Source: Burkholderia cepacia (GTDB lineage Bacteria > Pseudomonadota > Gammaproteobacteria > Burkholderiales > Burkholderiaceae). From it: a stretch of 64,000 nucleotides of DNA. The notes under the pieces were generated by a model. It had not been told where the DNA came from, made no database searches, and worked only from the letters and a program-made list of their open reading frames with translations. The stretch covers positions 682,001 through 746,000 of the forward strand of contig NZ_CP013442.1 in the NCBI RefSeq assembly GCF_001718835.1, written 5' to 3'. The position numbers and the translations under genes are program-made. Of the stretch, positions 53,778 through 63,121 are shown piece after piece. Numbering within the stretch: position 1 is the first letter of the stretch; each line of letters starts with the position of its first letter.

Positions 53778-55622
53778 CTACTGCACCGCCTCCGCCGTTT
53801 CACCGAGGAACCCGCCGCTCTGGTGCGCCCACAGCGCCGCATAGATGCCGCCGGCCTGCAGCAGTTGCTGGTGCGTGCCTTCCTCGACGATGCGCCCTTC
53901 GTCGAGCACGATCAGCCGGTCCATCGCCGCGATGGTCGACAGCCGGTGCGCGATCGCGATCACCGTCTTGCCGCTCATCAGTTCGTCGAGGCTGCGCTGG
54001 ATCGCGACTTCGACTTCGGAATCGAGCGCGCTGGTAGCCTCGTCGAGCACGAGGATCGGCGCGTCCTTGAGCATCACGCGCGCGATCGCGACGCGCTGCC
54101 GCTGGCCGCCCGACAGCTTCACGCCGCGTTCGCCGACCTCGACATCGTAGCCGCTGCGGCCGTGGCGGTCGCGCAGCCGGTCGATGAATTCGGACGCTTC
54201 CGCGCGCACGGCCGCGTCCCGCATGTCTTTTTCGCTCGCGTCCGGGCGGCCGTAGAGAATGTTCTCGCGCATCGTCCGATGAAGCAGCGACGTATCCTGC
54301 GTGACCATCCCGATCGCGCCGCGCAGGCTGTCCTGCGTGACGTGCGCGATGTCCTGCCCGTCGATCCGGATCGCGCCGCCGCCCACGTCGTAGAAGCGTA
54401 GCAGCAGGTTCACGAGCGTCGACTTGCCGGCACCCGAGCGGCCGATCAGGCCGATCCGCTCGCCCGGCCGGATCGTGAGCGTCAGGCCGTCGAACACCGG
54501 CTTGCCGTTGTCCTCGTGCGCGAACTGCACGTTGTCGAACACGATTTCGCCGCGCCGCACGACGAGCGGCCGCGCGTCCGGCCGGTCGACGACGGCGCGC
54601 ACCTTCGTCAGCGTGTTGATACCGTCCTGGATCGTGCCGACGTTCTCGAACAGCTCGGTCATCTCCCACATGATCCAGTGCGAATAACTCGACAGGCGCA
54701 GCGCCATCGCGATCACGGCCGCGACGACGCCAGCACTCGCCTCGCCCTGCGCCCACAGATGGAGTGCGAGACCGGTCGAGCCGATCAGCAGCGCGGTGGT
54801 CATCACGTGATTGGTCACCTCGAACGCGCTGACGAGCCGCATCTGCGCGTCGCCGGTTGCCTTGAACGCTTCCATCGCGCGCCGCGCGTGGTCGGCCTCC
54901 CGCCGCGTGTGCGAGAACAGCTTCACGGTCGTGATGTTCGAATACGCGTCGGTGATGCGGCCCGTCATCAGCGCGCGCGCGTCGGCCTGCCGGCTGCCGA
55001 CCGCACCGAGGCGCGGCACGAAATACGCGCACGCCGCGCCGTAGCCGATCGCCCAGACGACGAGCGGAATCATCAGTCGCCAGTCGAAGCTGGCGGCGAG
55101 CGCGAGGATGCCGATCAGGTAGGCGGTGACGCCGATCACGACGTCGACCGACATGAACAGCGCGTCGCGCACCGCCAACGCGGTCTGCATGATCTTGGTC
55201 GTGACGCGGCCCGCGAACTCGTTCGCATAGAACGACAGGCTCTGGTCGAGCATCAGCCGGTGAAACAGCCAGCGCAGCCGCATCGGAAAGTTGATCGCGA
55301 GCACCTGGTGCTTGACCATCGTATGCAGCGCGATCAGCAGCGCGCTGCCGAGCAGCACGCCGGCATACGCGAGCAGCGTGCCGAGATGCCGGTTGCGGAA
55401 ATCGGCGGGCGTCGGGGACGACAGCCAGTCGACCACGTGCCCCATCATCGCGAACAGCGCGGCTTCGTACGCGGCCAGCGCGGCCGACGTCAGCGCGATC
55501 AGCAGGATCCAGCCGCGCGCGCCTTTCGTGCACGCCCAGACGAACGAGAAGAATCCCTTCGGCGGCGTGACCGGATCTTCGAGCGGGAAAGTCGGCAGGC
55601 GCCGTTCAAACCACGAAAACAT
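53778..55622 (-). CDS. ABC transporter with fused membrane and ATPase domains (exporter type)
   Basis: A 614-residue half-transporter from ATG 55622 with AAGGAG 8 nt upstream. Six membrane helices lie in residues about 30-340. The nucleotide-binding domain has Walker A GRSGAGKST, the signature LSGGQRQR, Walker B APILVLDEATS and the switch His in IAIAHRLST. It is an MsbA/multidrug-type exporter that should work as a homodimer; substrate unknown. It is 152 nt after the porin start and 166 nt before the hydrolase stop on the same strand. Confidence 0.93.
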   Translation of the reverse strand: MFSWFERRLPTFPLEDPVTPPKGFFSFVWACTKGARGWILLIALTSAALAAYEAALFAMMGHVVDWLSSPTPADFRNRHLGTLLAYAGVLLGSALLIALHTMVKHQVLAINFPMRLRWLFHRLMLDQSLSFYANEFAGRVTTKIMQTALAVRDALFMSVDVVIGVTAYLIGILALAASFDWRLMIPLVVWAIGYGAACAYFVPRLGAVGSRQADARALMTGRITDAYSNITTVKLFSHTRREADHARRAMEAFKATGDAQMRLVSAFEVTNHVMTTALLIGSTGLALHLWAQGEASAGVVAAVIAMALRLSSYSHWIMWEMTELFENVGTIQDGINTLTKVRAVVDRPDARPLVVRRGEIVFDNVQFAHEDNGKPVFDGLTLTIRPGERIGLIGRSGAGKSTLVNLLLRFYDVGGGAIRIDGQDIAHVTQDSLRGAIGMVTQDTSLLHRTMRENILYGRPDASEKDMRDAAVRAEASEFIDRLRDRHGRSGYDVEVGERGVKLSGGQRQRVAIARVMLKDAPILVLDEATSALDSEVEVAIQRSLDELMSGKTVIAIAHRLSTIAAMDRLIVLDEGRIVEEGTHQQLLQAGGIYAALWAHQSGGFLGETAEAVQ

Positions 55623-55788
55623 CCAGTATCTCCTTGGCGCGGCGCCGGGGCGTATGCCGGAGCCGCGGATGGGGAAAAGCGCCGGCGCGCTTCGTGAGCG
55701 ACGCCGTGCCGGAAGTGAGCAGGGTACTGCAGAAGGCGCCGGTCCGTTGCCCGGTTGTCGGCCGGCGCGCACGCGAGCCGCCGCGGGC

Positions 55789-56817
55789 TCATTGCGCGTT
55801 GATCCAGCCGGCGATCATGCCGAGCGCGCCCGGTTCGTACGCACGGCGCCCTAGACTCATGAACAGGAGCTTTTTCCACGACGGCCAGTCGGACTCGAGC
55901 TGGTAGTCGAACCAGCCGGCGCGCAGCAGCGCGTGTGTCGCGTCGGGCACTATCACCACGCGCCGGTCGGCGCGATTGCCGAACGCACGGCTGTACGCGT
56001 TCGCCTCGTCGACCGGATCGACATTGCGATCCTGCGCGCCCCACACGGCCAGCACGGGCCCGTGCATCGTCGCGAGCGCCTGCGACGCATCCTCCAGGTA
56101 GTTGCGTGCGATGAAGCCGAAGCGGCGCGGCTCGATGTCGGGGCGCGCGCGCGGGTCGGCACGCTCGCCCGGGCGGCCGAAGATCGCGTCGTTCGACTTC
56201 AGTTCGGCGGCGATCCGCGTGTCGATCCGGTCGGGCGCCGCGCCTTCGCGCTGCATGCGCTGCCGGGTCAGGTAGACGCCTTGCCGGCGCCAGCTGACGG
56301 CGCCGCCGACGATCACCGAGAACGCGGGCCGCACCGCATTCGCGACGCGCGGCACGACCCAGCCGCCTTGCGAGAAGCCGAGCAGGCCGATCTTGTGCGC
56401 GGGGCCGACGACGGCGCGCACGCGCGCCATCGCGGCGATCGTTTCGTTCGCACGATCCTGCATCGATTGCGCGAGCCAGTCGCCGCCGCTGCGGCCGGTG
56501 CCCTGCTTGTCCCATGCGAACACGCCGATGCCGGCGTCGAGCAGGCTGTTGACGAGCGGCAGGTACGTGTCTTCCGAGAAGCGGTCGCGCGGCCCGTCGC
56601 CATGGATCAGCAGCACGATCGGCGCGTCGGGCACGCAGGCCGGCAGGACCAGCGTGCCTGCCAGCTCGGCGCTGCCCGAACGGAACGTCAGCGTCGACGC
56701 GCGTGCGCTCTGGTTCAGTTCGAAGTCGGACAGGCCGCGCAGCGCGTAGGCGCCGAACGCGACGAGTGGCGCCAGCACCACGGCGACCACGACGCGGATG
56801 ACGGTCGGTCGTTTCAA
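55789..56817 (-). CDS. Membrane-anchored alpha/beta hydrolase
   Basis: A 342-residue protein starting with TTG at 56817 (MKRPTVIRVVVAVVLAP), with GAGGG upstream. An N-terminal hydrophobic anchor or signal covers about residues 6-26. The hydrolase core has VLLIHGDGPRDRFSED, nucleophile Ser in LLGFSQGGWVV, acid WGAQDRNVDP and base His in PDATHALLRAG. It probably acts in the periplasm on an ester or lactone. A TetR gene is divergent across a near-palindromic operator, so it is probably TetR-controlled. Confidence 0.88.
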   Translation of the reverse strand: MKRPTVIRVVVAVVLAPLVAFGAYALRGLSDFELNQSARASTLTFRSGSAELAGTLVLPACVPDAPIVLLIHGDGPRDRFSEDTYLPLVNSLLDAGIGVFAWDKQGTGRSGGDWLAQSMQDRANETIAAMARVRAVVGPAHKIGLLGFSQGGWVVPRVANAVRPAFSVIVGGAVSWRRQGVYLTRQRMQREGAAPDRIDTRIAAELKSNDAIFGRPGERADPRARPDIEPRRFGFIARNYLEDASQALATMHGPVLAVWGAQDRNVDPVDEANAYSRAFGNRADRRVVIVPDATHALLRAGWFDYQLESDWPSWKKLLFMSLGRRAYEPGALGMIAGWINAQ

Positions 56818-56868
56818 TTGTTCGCCCTCGGATCGGCGGCTTGACGCGTGTCTGCCGTCGTTTGATAA

Positions 56869-56888
56869 TAGATCGATTAATCAGTCTA
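56869..56888. promoter_or_regulatory. TetR-type operator between the hydrolase and tetR genes
   Basis: TAGATCGATTAATCAGTCTA, with outer arms TAGA/TCTA and an 8-bp palindrome GATTAATC in the centre. It lies in the 108-bp divergent promoter, 37 bp before the tetR start. Confidence 0.65.
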
Positions 56889-56925
56889 ATAAAGATTCGC
56901 GCCGACGTCCAGCAGAGAGGGCACC

Positions 56926-57522
56926 TTGAGAAAGATCGACCCTGAAAGAGTGGAAGCGAAGCGGCGCCAGATCCTGGATGCCGCGATCGACTGTTTTGCG
57001 CGCGACGGCTTTCACGGCACGTCGACGGCATCGATCTGCTCGGCCGCGGGCATGAGTCCCGGCAATCTGTTCCACTACTTCCCGACCAAGGCGTCGATCA
57101 TCGAGGCGATTGCGCTGGAGGACCAGCGCATCGCGGTCGACATCTTCGCGAAATGGTTCGACACGGAAGACGCGGTTACCGCGATCGAGGAAATCGCGCT
57201 CGAGTTCATGCAGCTCGCGAGCGACCCCGTCCATGTGCGCATCACCGTCGAAATCAGCGTCGAGGCGACGCGCAATCCGGACGTCGCCGCGCTGTTCGCG
57301 GCGAACGAGTCGCTCGTGAAGGGCCGGCTGGCCGCGCTGGTCAAGCGCGGCATCGCCCAGGGGCGCATCGACCGGACCCTGAAGCCGGACCTGTCCGCCA
57401 CCTGGTTGCTCGCGCTCACGGAAGGCGCGTTCATGCGCGTGGCGTCCGAGCCCGGCTTCAAGATGAAGGCGAATACGCAGATGCTCAGGCTGATCATCCG
57501 GCGGATGCTGCTGGCGCAATGA
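56926..57522 (+). CDS. TetR-family regulator (divergent from the hydrolase)
   Basis: A 198-residue protein starting with TTG at 56926 (MRKIDPERVEAKRRQILDAAIDCFARDGFHGTST, split), with GAGAGG upstream. The HTH helices are ASICSAAGMSPGNLFHYFPTKASI. The ligand domain fits the AcrR-like group. It is divergent from the hydrolase across a palindrome; both genes use TTG starts, which would lower translation of both. Repression of the hydrolase is the natural reading. Confidence 0.9.
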   Translation: MRKIDPERVEAKRRQILDAAIDCFARDGFHGTSTASICSAAGMSPGNLFHYFPTKASIIEAIALEDQRIAVDIFAKWFDTEDAVTAIEEIALEFMQLASDPVHVRITVEISVEATRNPDVAALFAANESLVKGRLAALVKRGIAQGRIDRTLKPDLSATWLLALTEGAFMRVASEPGFKMKANTQMLRLIIRRMLLAQ

Positions 57523-57585
57523 ACCGCACAACTTCCACCCTCGCGCGTGCGGCGTGCGCACGCGCACATGATCCGGAGTTCACGC

Positions 57586-58245
57586 ATGGATATCGACGCC
57601 GTCATCTTTGATTTCGACCTGACCTTGGCCGACTCGTCCGCAGGCATCATCGACTGCACGCAGCATGCGCTGCGCGAGCTCGGGCACGACGCCGCGGCGA
57701 GCGAGCAGATCCGTCCGGTGATCGGCCTGCCGTTGCAGGCGATGTTCCATGCGCTGACCGCGGACGACCGGCCGGAGCCGGCAGACGAGTTCGCACGCCG
57801 GTTCGTGGCGCGGGCGGACGAGGTCATGGTTGCGTCGACGAAGATCTACCCGGAGGTGCCCGGCCTGCTCGCACGGCTGCGCGAGCGCGGCGTGGCGACC
57901 GCGATCGTTTCGAGCAAGTTTCGCTACCGCATCGAAGCGATCCTCGATGTCGCGGACTTGCGTGCGTCGATCGACGTGATCGTCGGCGGCGAGGACGTGC
58001 AACGTCACAAGCCGGACCCGGAGGGGCTCGTGCTGGCATTGTCGCGGCTCGAGGTGCCGGCATCGTCGGCGCTTTATGTCGGCGACCATGCAGTCGACGC
58101 GCAAGCCGCGGAACGGGCCGGCACCCGCTTCGTCGGCGCGGTGAGCGGCACGACGTCGTTCGACGCATGGTCGAGCCTGGGCAAGGACGCGGTCCGGCGC
58201 GACCTTGGCGAGCTGGCCGACATCGTCCGCAGGCGGGCGTCCTGA
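57586..58245 (+). CDS. HAD-superfamily phosphatase (phosphoglycolate phosphatase-like)
   Basis: A 219-residue protein from ATG 57586 with GGAG upstream. The nucleophile motif is MDIDAVIFDFDLTLADS (Asp9 and Asp11), motif II is AIVSSKFRY, and motif III/IV are RHKPDPEGL and YVGDHAVDAQAA. The cap segment (about residues 20-90) fits the phosphoglycolate/beta-phosphoglucomutase type. It is 64 nt downstream of the tetR gene on the same strand. The exact substrate is not readable. Confidence 0.9.
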   Translation: MDIDAVIFDFDLTLADSSAGIIDCTQHALRELGHDAAASEQIRPVIGLPLQAMFHALTADDRPEPADEFARRFVARADEVMVASTKIYPEVPGLLARLRERGVATAIVSSKFRYRIEAILDVADLRASIDVIVGGEDVQRHKPDPEGLVLALSRLEVPASSALYVGDHAVDAQAAERAGTRFVGAVSGTTSFDAWSSLGKDAVRRDLGELADIVRRRAS

Positions 58246-58429
58246 CTTGCGGCGGATCTGTCGGCGAATGTGCGTGCTGCACGATGACGGCGGGCCAGGT
58301 GTATGTTCGCCGGGCAATTGCGTCGCGTCTGCGCGGCTTGTATAAAAGAAGACACGCGTATCGCCGCCCGCCGTTTGCATCCGCAGCGGCGTTCGAGCGA
58401 CGATCGACTATCGACAAGGAGATTCGCGC

Positions 58430-58756
58430 ATGAACAGGATTCGCATTGTCTCGGCGGCAATGGCGGCATCGATCGGCCTTGCGCTGGCGGGCGCGCCGAT
58501 CGCGTTTGCGCAGGATGCGGCGACGGAAGCCGCGCCGATGGCCAAGCCGACGCCCAAGGAACTCGGCAAGGCGCAGCGCAAGGCGGCGCGCAAGGCCGCT
58601 CGGGAAAAGCGCAACCAGGATCTGGGCGCCATCGAGAAAGACGGCTATCGGCTGACCGGCGACCGCTCCGGCTATCCGCAGAGCCCGCAAAACGGCGCAG
58701 GCAAGGCGGACGGCGCAAAGGCCACCAACGGCGCCGCGCCGTCGCCGGGGCAGTAA
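58430..58756 (+). CDS. DUF4148-like small secreted protein (paralog of the 18-kb gene)
   Basis: A 108-residue protein from ATG 58430. A signal peptide covers about residues 1-28 (ending AFAQ). The mature part is basic (KAQRKAARKAAREKRNQD) and then has LGAIEKDGYRLTGDRSGYPQSPQNG. This mirrors KKLEDAGYKPAANDPNYPQNLQN in the protein encoded at 18113-18436, so the two are paralogs. The function is unknown. Confidence 0.8.
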   Translation: MNRIRIVSAAMAASIGLALAGAPIAFAQDAATEAAPMAKPTPKELGKAQRKAARKAAREKRNQDLGAIEKDGYRLTGDRSGYPQSPQNGAGKADGAKATNGAAPSPGQ

Positions 58757-58916
58757 CGGCCGTCGCGCTGCGCGGCTGGCGTGTCGCGCAGCGCATCGCC
58801 GTCGACGTCTCGCGCGAATTGCCGCAGCGTGGCGGCGGGCAGACCGATCCATTTATAATCGCGGCGATCCCGGGGCCGGACTCTCTTGCCGTCGGCCCAG
58901 CGGAAAGGTCACACCC

Positions 58917-59510
58917 ATGAGCACCAAGCGACAGGACATCATCGATACGGCGACACGCCTATTTGCAGAACATGGCTACCACGCCGTCGGCACCGACCGG
59001 ATCATCAAGGAGTCGGGTGTCGCGAAGATGACGCTGTTCCGCAATTTCCCGACCAAGAACGACCTCATTTCCGAAGTCCTGACGCAGCGGGCGCATCAGG
59101 CGCTGGCCTCCATGACGCAGGCGGTGAGCACCAAGGGAACGCCGATCGAGCGCTTGCAGGAACTGTTCGACTGGCACGGCCGCTGGTTCAGGGCGCGTGA
59201 TTTCGCGGGGTGCATGTTCGTTGGTGCGTTGTCCGAATTTCATTCCGACTCGGGCGAGATCATCCGCATCTCGGTCGCACAGAAGGCGAACTTGCGCCTG
59301 TTCGTCCGGGGCCTGATGATCGACCTCGTCGAGCCGGCCGCCGCGGAGCGCGTGGCCCGGCAGATCGTGATGCTCCTCGACGGGGCGACCATCGCGGCGG
59401 TGGCCGGGGATCGCAATCACGCCGCGCAGGATGCGTGGGAAGTCGCGAAGAAGCTGATCGAGGAGCACGGCGGCGCCGCGTCGAAGCCGCGCGGCGCACG
59501 GCACGCCTGA
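58917..59510 (+). CDS. TetR-family regulator
   Basis: A 197-residue protein from ATG 58917 with GGAAAGG upstream. The HTH is QDIIDTATRLFAEHGYHAVGTDRIIKESGVAKMTLFRNFPTK (split at residue 40). The ligand domain contains DFAGCMFVGALSEF. It is a single-gene unit convergent with the heme-oxygenase-like enzyme gene (stops 24 nt apart), so its target is not obvious. Confidence 0.92.
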   Translation: MSTKRQDIIDTATRLFAEHGYHAVGTDRIIKESGVAKMTLFRNFPTKNDLISEVLTQRAHQALASMTQAVSTKGTPIERLQELFDWHGRWFRARDFAGCMFVGALSEFHSDSGEIIRISVAQKANLRLFVRGLMIDLVEPAAAERVARQIVMLLDGATIAAVAGDRNHAAQDAWEVAKKLIEEHGGAASKPRGARHA

Positions 59511-59534
59511 GCGCGGCCGTGCGCCGGTGCTTCG

Positions 59535-60659
59535 TCAGGCAGCCTGGCCGTGCAGCATCGGCAGCGCCAGCAATCTGGCGTGCAGCGCGCTGTAGTAGGC
59601 GTCGCAGCTCGACAGCCGCCACGCGGCGCCGAACAGGATGTCGCCGGCGATCGCCGGCGACTGGTCGACGATCGGCGTGATCACGTTGGTCAGCCAGCCG
59701 TCGCCGTGAACGACGTCGATCGTGATGTGCTCGTCGTAGTAGCTCAATTCGCCTTCGCTGCCCAGCCCGACCCGTTTGCACCCGTTGACGAGTTTTTCAT
59801 ACTGCGCGGGGTCGAGCAGCTCGGTGATCGCCATCACACCCAGCAACTTGAAGTAATGGGCGCGATTGACGCAAGCCAGCATGAACTGATTGTGGCCCGC
59901 GAGCCCTTCCCATCCCAGCACGCTCGCGTGGTTGTCGTCGGCCGGCCCGACGCCGACGACGTTCAGCAGATGCTGGAACAGGTTCACGTGGCTTTGCGCC
60001 GCATCGCCGCGCCCCGCTTCGTCCCAAAGGTTCTGCGCCAGTTCGGTGCGCGCCTCGCTGCGCGCGCCGATCATTGCATAGAGGAGCAGGTCGAAGAAGC
60101 GCAGGTTGAGCGCGCTGTCACTCCGAAAGAACGCGACGATCTGCTCGCGCGACGCCTCTTTCTCGAGGAAGTCGAACAGAGGATGCGACACGACCGCGTG
60201 CTGCGACCACATCCGCTTGATCGCCTCGACGATCGAACGGCCGTCGGGCGCGGCAGGGGCGGCGACGGCCAGACGCCGGCCCTCGCTGTCGAGCCATGCG
60301 CGTTCGATATGGCGCCGCACCTGCGTGAGCGTCGGGTTGAACTGGTTGATCGCACGCGGTTCCGTTCCGTCGCACGTGTGCAGGTCGTAAAGCGCAAACA
60401 GCGCCCCGTGGACTTCCTCTAGCGCCTGCTCGTCGCGCTGCCCGAGCGCCTTGCCGAGTTCGGATCGAACCCGGGACAACAGGCGCTGGCTCCAGTCCGG
60501 ATGGGCATCGACGCGCTCGTCAAGGTCCACGGTGTCGCAAAGCAGCGAAATCGCCTGATGAAGCGGAAGCGTCAACGCGGCGTCCAGCACATTTCCTCGA
60601 CTTGCGTCTTCGCATGCCGGCCCGGCAGCGGTACGCGATACCACAATTTCCTCTTGCAT
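59535..60659 (-). CDS. Heme-oxygenase-like diiron oxidase (HDO family, orphan)
   Basis: A 374-residue protein from ATG 60659. The C-terminal two thirds have the iron-containing redox enzyme signature: NLWDEAGRGDAAQSHVNLF supplies Glu and His, and YYDEHITIDVVHGDGWL supplies the DEHIxxDxxH set that binds the second iron. HDO enzymes activate O2 to cleave or oxygenate amino-acid-like substrates (for example the CADD, BesC and SznF types). No biosynthetic partner genes are adjacent, which is unusual. The 130 nt upstream are strongly AT-rich. Confidence 0.85.
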   Translation of the reverse strand: MQEEIVVSRTAAGPACEDASRGNVLDAALTLPLHQAISLLCDTVDLDERVDAHPDWSQRLLSRVRSELGKALGQRDEQALEEVHGALFALYDLHTCDGTEPRAINQFNPTLTQVRRHIERAWLDSEGRRLAVAAPAAPDGRSIVEAIKRMWSQHAVVSHPLFDFLEKEASREQIVAFFRSDSALNLRFFDLLLYAMIGARSEARTELAQNLWDEAGRGDAAQSHVNLFQHLLNVVGVGPADDNHASVLGWEGLAGHNQFMLACVNRAHYFKLLGVMAITELLDPAQYEKLVNGCKRVGLGSEGELSYYDEHITIDVVHGDGWLTNVITPIVDQSPAIAGDILFGAAWRLSSCDAYYSALHARLLALPMLHGQAA

Positions 60660-61658
60660 GGTGTGATCGTCCTTGGATTTCTTTTTAATTACTGATTTTG
60701 CGGCTGATTTTATGATTGTAATTTATTTGATTGATTTTCGTAATTATCGATCTGATATGAAGCGGGCCGATCATACACGACGCGTCGTAATGAAATAAAA
60801 AAGGTGGCGAAGTATTGGGAGCTGCACATCATCAGTCATGCAGAAGGATGCGAGCGGAAACCCGTTTCCCCATCACACAAATCGGGCGCGCCGAATTCGG
60901 ATCGACGCCTTGGTCGATCATCTCGCGCTGCTGGCGCCGGCTCGGCGGGATTCGACGCCGGCAGGGGGCGAGGCTGTCATTGCTGACTTGGGCGGTGCCC
61001 TGTTGTTGTGTTGCCTCGCCCCTGACGCTGCCCGGTCTTGCGTCTTCTCTCAGGTTCTCACTGGGCCTGCGATGTGGCTGCTCACGAAGCATTCGTTGCT
61101 TGCCTTCCCGGGCCGCCGGAAATACGGCCGAAAAGACGAGTAATCGGGGATGCGCGCGCAGACAGAATTTTGTGTATTTAAATGATACGGAGAAGTATCA
61201 CGCAAATAATCGTCGAACCCGCGCGGCTTGTCAAGCAGCCGGGCGATCGGCAAGACGATGCGCGGGCATGCGTTCCGGGGCGGGGCGTTCGATGGCCGGT
61301 GGTCGATGCGCGGGGCGATAGTGATCCGGGTTCAGTGAGTGGATGGGGTCTACTCATGTCGAAAAGGCCTGCGCGTTGGCCGGTACGCAGTGGGGTGACG
61401 CAAGCCGATTCGATTGAATGTGAATTACGGATTCCGTTTGGTATTTGTGAGCAGATACCAAGCGGTCTCATCATTCGGTTGATCCAGGGGAAATGATGCG
61501 TCATGCAAAGTCACGGCGATTCGTTGACATACCGGTCCGCCACTGCTTGAAAACTGCTGTTGCGTAAAAAGATATCTTGATTCGCTGAATCAAGATTGAC
61601 GCTCGAAGTTGCCGACGAATAGACTTTTTTACCCCATATATACGAATCAGGAAGAGTC
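60660..61658. other. AT-biased intergenic region with inverted repeats
   Basis: About 1 kb without a supported gene. The first 130 nt are AT-rich with repeated TGATTTT. Several frames of about 60-105 codons exist in the middle, but none has family resemblance, a good ribosome binding site and fitting codon use. Two inverted repeats stand out: TGATAC-N6-GTATCA at 61183-61200 and a perfect 10-bp pair at 61574-61596. Confidence 0.6.
61574..61596. promoter_or_regulatory. Perfect inverted repeat before the CoA-transferase operon
   Basis: Arms ATCTTGATTC and GAATCAAGAT around GCT, 63 nt before the CoA-transferase start. The symmetry and position suggest a dimeric regulator's operator; no regulator gene for it is in the window. 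A weak stem-loop role is possible. Confidence 0.55.
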
Positions 61659-63074
61659 ATGTCTGAACATGCTTCGACATCGGCACTCGAACAGGCCGGC
61701 AGCGCGTGCACGGACGCATATCTACGTGACATCTGGCAGGCGCTGAACGGAGATGCCGATCGTCTGAACATCCTGAAGTTCACCGGCACGGGCGTGTTGC
61801 CGTCCGCCTTTCCCGTCACCGATTTCGCTTCGGCCGCGGTCGGTGCGGCGAGCGTCGCGCTTGCGGAACTCGTGCAGCAGGCACACGGCGCGTTGCCCGC
61901 CGTCGAAGTCGACCGGCGCTACGTGTCGCTGTGGTTCGGCACGTCGCTGCGTCCGCGTGGCTGGGAAATGCCGCCGCAGTGGGACGTGATCGCGGGCGAC
62001 TACCGTGCGTCCGACGGCTGGATCCGGCTGCATACCAATGCACCGCACCATCGCGACGCCGTGCTCGCGGTGCTGCGCACGCCGCTCGACAAGGCGGCCG
62101 TCGCGCAGGCGGTCACGCGCTGGCGCAAAGAGGAACTCGAGGTCGCGGTGATCGAACAGGGCGGCTGCGCGGCCGCGATGCACACGCAGGACGAATGGGC
62201 CCGGCATCCGCAGGGGCTCGCGGTGCGGGCCGAGCCCTTGCTGATTCACGACACGGTGAGTGTCGAAGGGCAGCGGCCGCTGTGGAGCGTGCCGGCCGCG
62301 CGGCCGCTGCGCGGCGTTCGCGTGCTCGACCTGACGCGCATTCTCGCCGGCCCCGTGGCGACACGTTTTCTCGCGGGCTTCGGCGCAGACGTGCTGCGCA
62401 TCGATCCGATCGACTGGGACGAACCGAACACGGTTCACGAAGTCGTGCTCGGCAAGCGCTCCGCGCGCGTCGACCTGAAATCGGGAGACGGGCGCGCGGT
62501 GCTGCGGCGCCTGATCCGCGACGCCGACGTGATGGTTCACGGCTACCGGCCCGATGCGCTCGATCGCCTCGGCTTCGATGCCGACGAGCGGCGGCGGATC
62601 AATCCGGGGCTCGTCGACGTGTCGCTCGACGCCTATGGCTGGAGCGGGCCGTGGCGTGGGCGCAGGGGCTTCGACAGCCTGGTGCAGACGAGCACGGGCC
62701 TCGTCGAGACGGCGATGCGCGTGAAGGGCGCGGATCGTCCCGTTCCGCTTCCCGTGCAGGCGCTTGATCACGGCACCGGTTATTTCCTCGCCGCCGCGGC
62801 GCTACGCGGGTTGACGCGCCGACTGGCGACCAACGTGGGCACGCGAACGCGCGGATCGCTGGCGAGAACGTCGCTGCTGCTGTCGTCGGGCGGCCTGCAG
62901 GCGCCGGAGCGCGCGCTGCTCGCCCCCGAGGAGCCGGGTGACCTGGATGCATGGATCGAGGAGACGAGCTGGGGCAGTGCGCAACGCGTGCGGGCACCGG
63001 CGCGGGTCGACGGCGCGCCGATGCGCTGGGCGCACCCGGCGCGCGCGCTGGGTTTTTCCACCGCGACGTGGTAA
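61659..63074 (+). CDS. Class III (CaiB/BaiF) CoA-transferase family protein
   Basis: A 471-residue protein from ATG 61659. The CoA-transferase III domain occupies about residues 210-420: RPLRGVRVLDLTRILAGPVATRFLAGFGADVLRIDP, DVMVHGYRPDALDRLGF and DAYGWSGPWRGRRGFDSLVQTSTG. The N-terminal ~200 residues are a divergent half, so this is a fused or extended member. It probably moves CoA between a carboxylic acid and a thioester. It is followed 47 nt later by an SDR gene, forming a catabolic operon that continues off the window. Confidence 0.9.
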   Translation: MSEHASTSALEQAGSACTDAYLRDIWQALNGDADRLNILKFTGTGVLPSAFPVTDFASAAVGAASVALAELVQQAHGALPAVEVDRRYVSLWFGTSLRPRGWEMPPQWDVIAGDYRASDGWIRLHTNAPHHRDAVLAVLRTPLDKAAVAQAVTRWRKEELEVAVIEQGGCAAAMHTQDEWARHPQGLAVRAEPLLIHDTVSVEGQRPLWSVPAARPLRGVRVLDLTRILAGPVATRFLAGFGADVLRIDPIDWDEPNTVHEVVLGKRSARVDLKSGDGRAVLRRLIRDADVMVHGYRPDALDRLGFDADERRRINPGLVDVSLDAYGWSGPWRGRRGFDSLVQTSTGLVETAMRVKGADRPVPLPVQALDHGTGYFLAAAALRGLTRRLATNVGTRTRGSLARTSLLLSSGGLQAPERALLAPEEPGDLDAWIEETSWGSAQRVRAPARVDGAPMRWAHPARALGFSTATW

Positions 63075-63121
63075 CCGCATCAATCGATACGGATCGCTTA
63101 CTTTCAACACGGAGCATGAAC

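Noticed and set aside
59535..60659. Part of the fragin/valdiazen-type cluster known from third replicons of this group
   Set aside because: The heme-oxygenase-like gene has no NRPS, cyclase or Rieske neighbours here.
60838..61143. A 101-codon hypothetical gene
   Set aside because: No ribosome binding site or family resemblance; overlapping frames on both strands are equally plausible.
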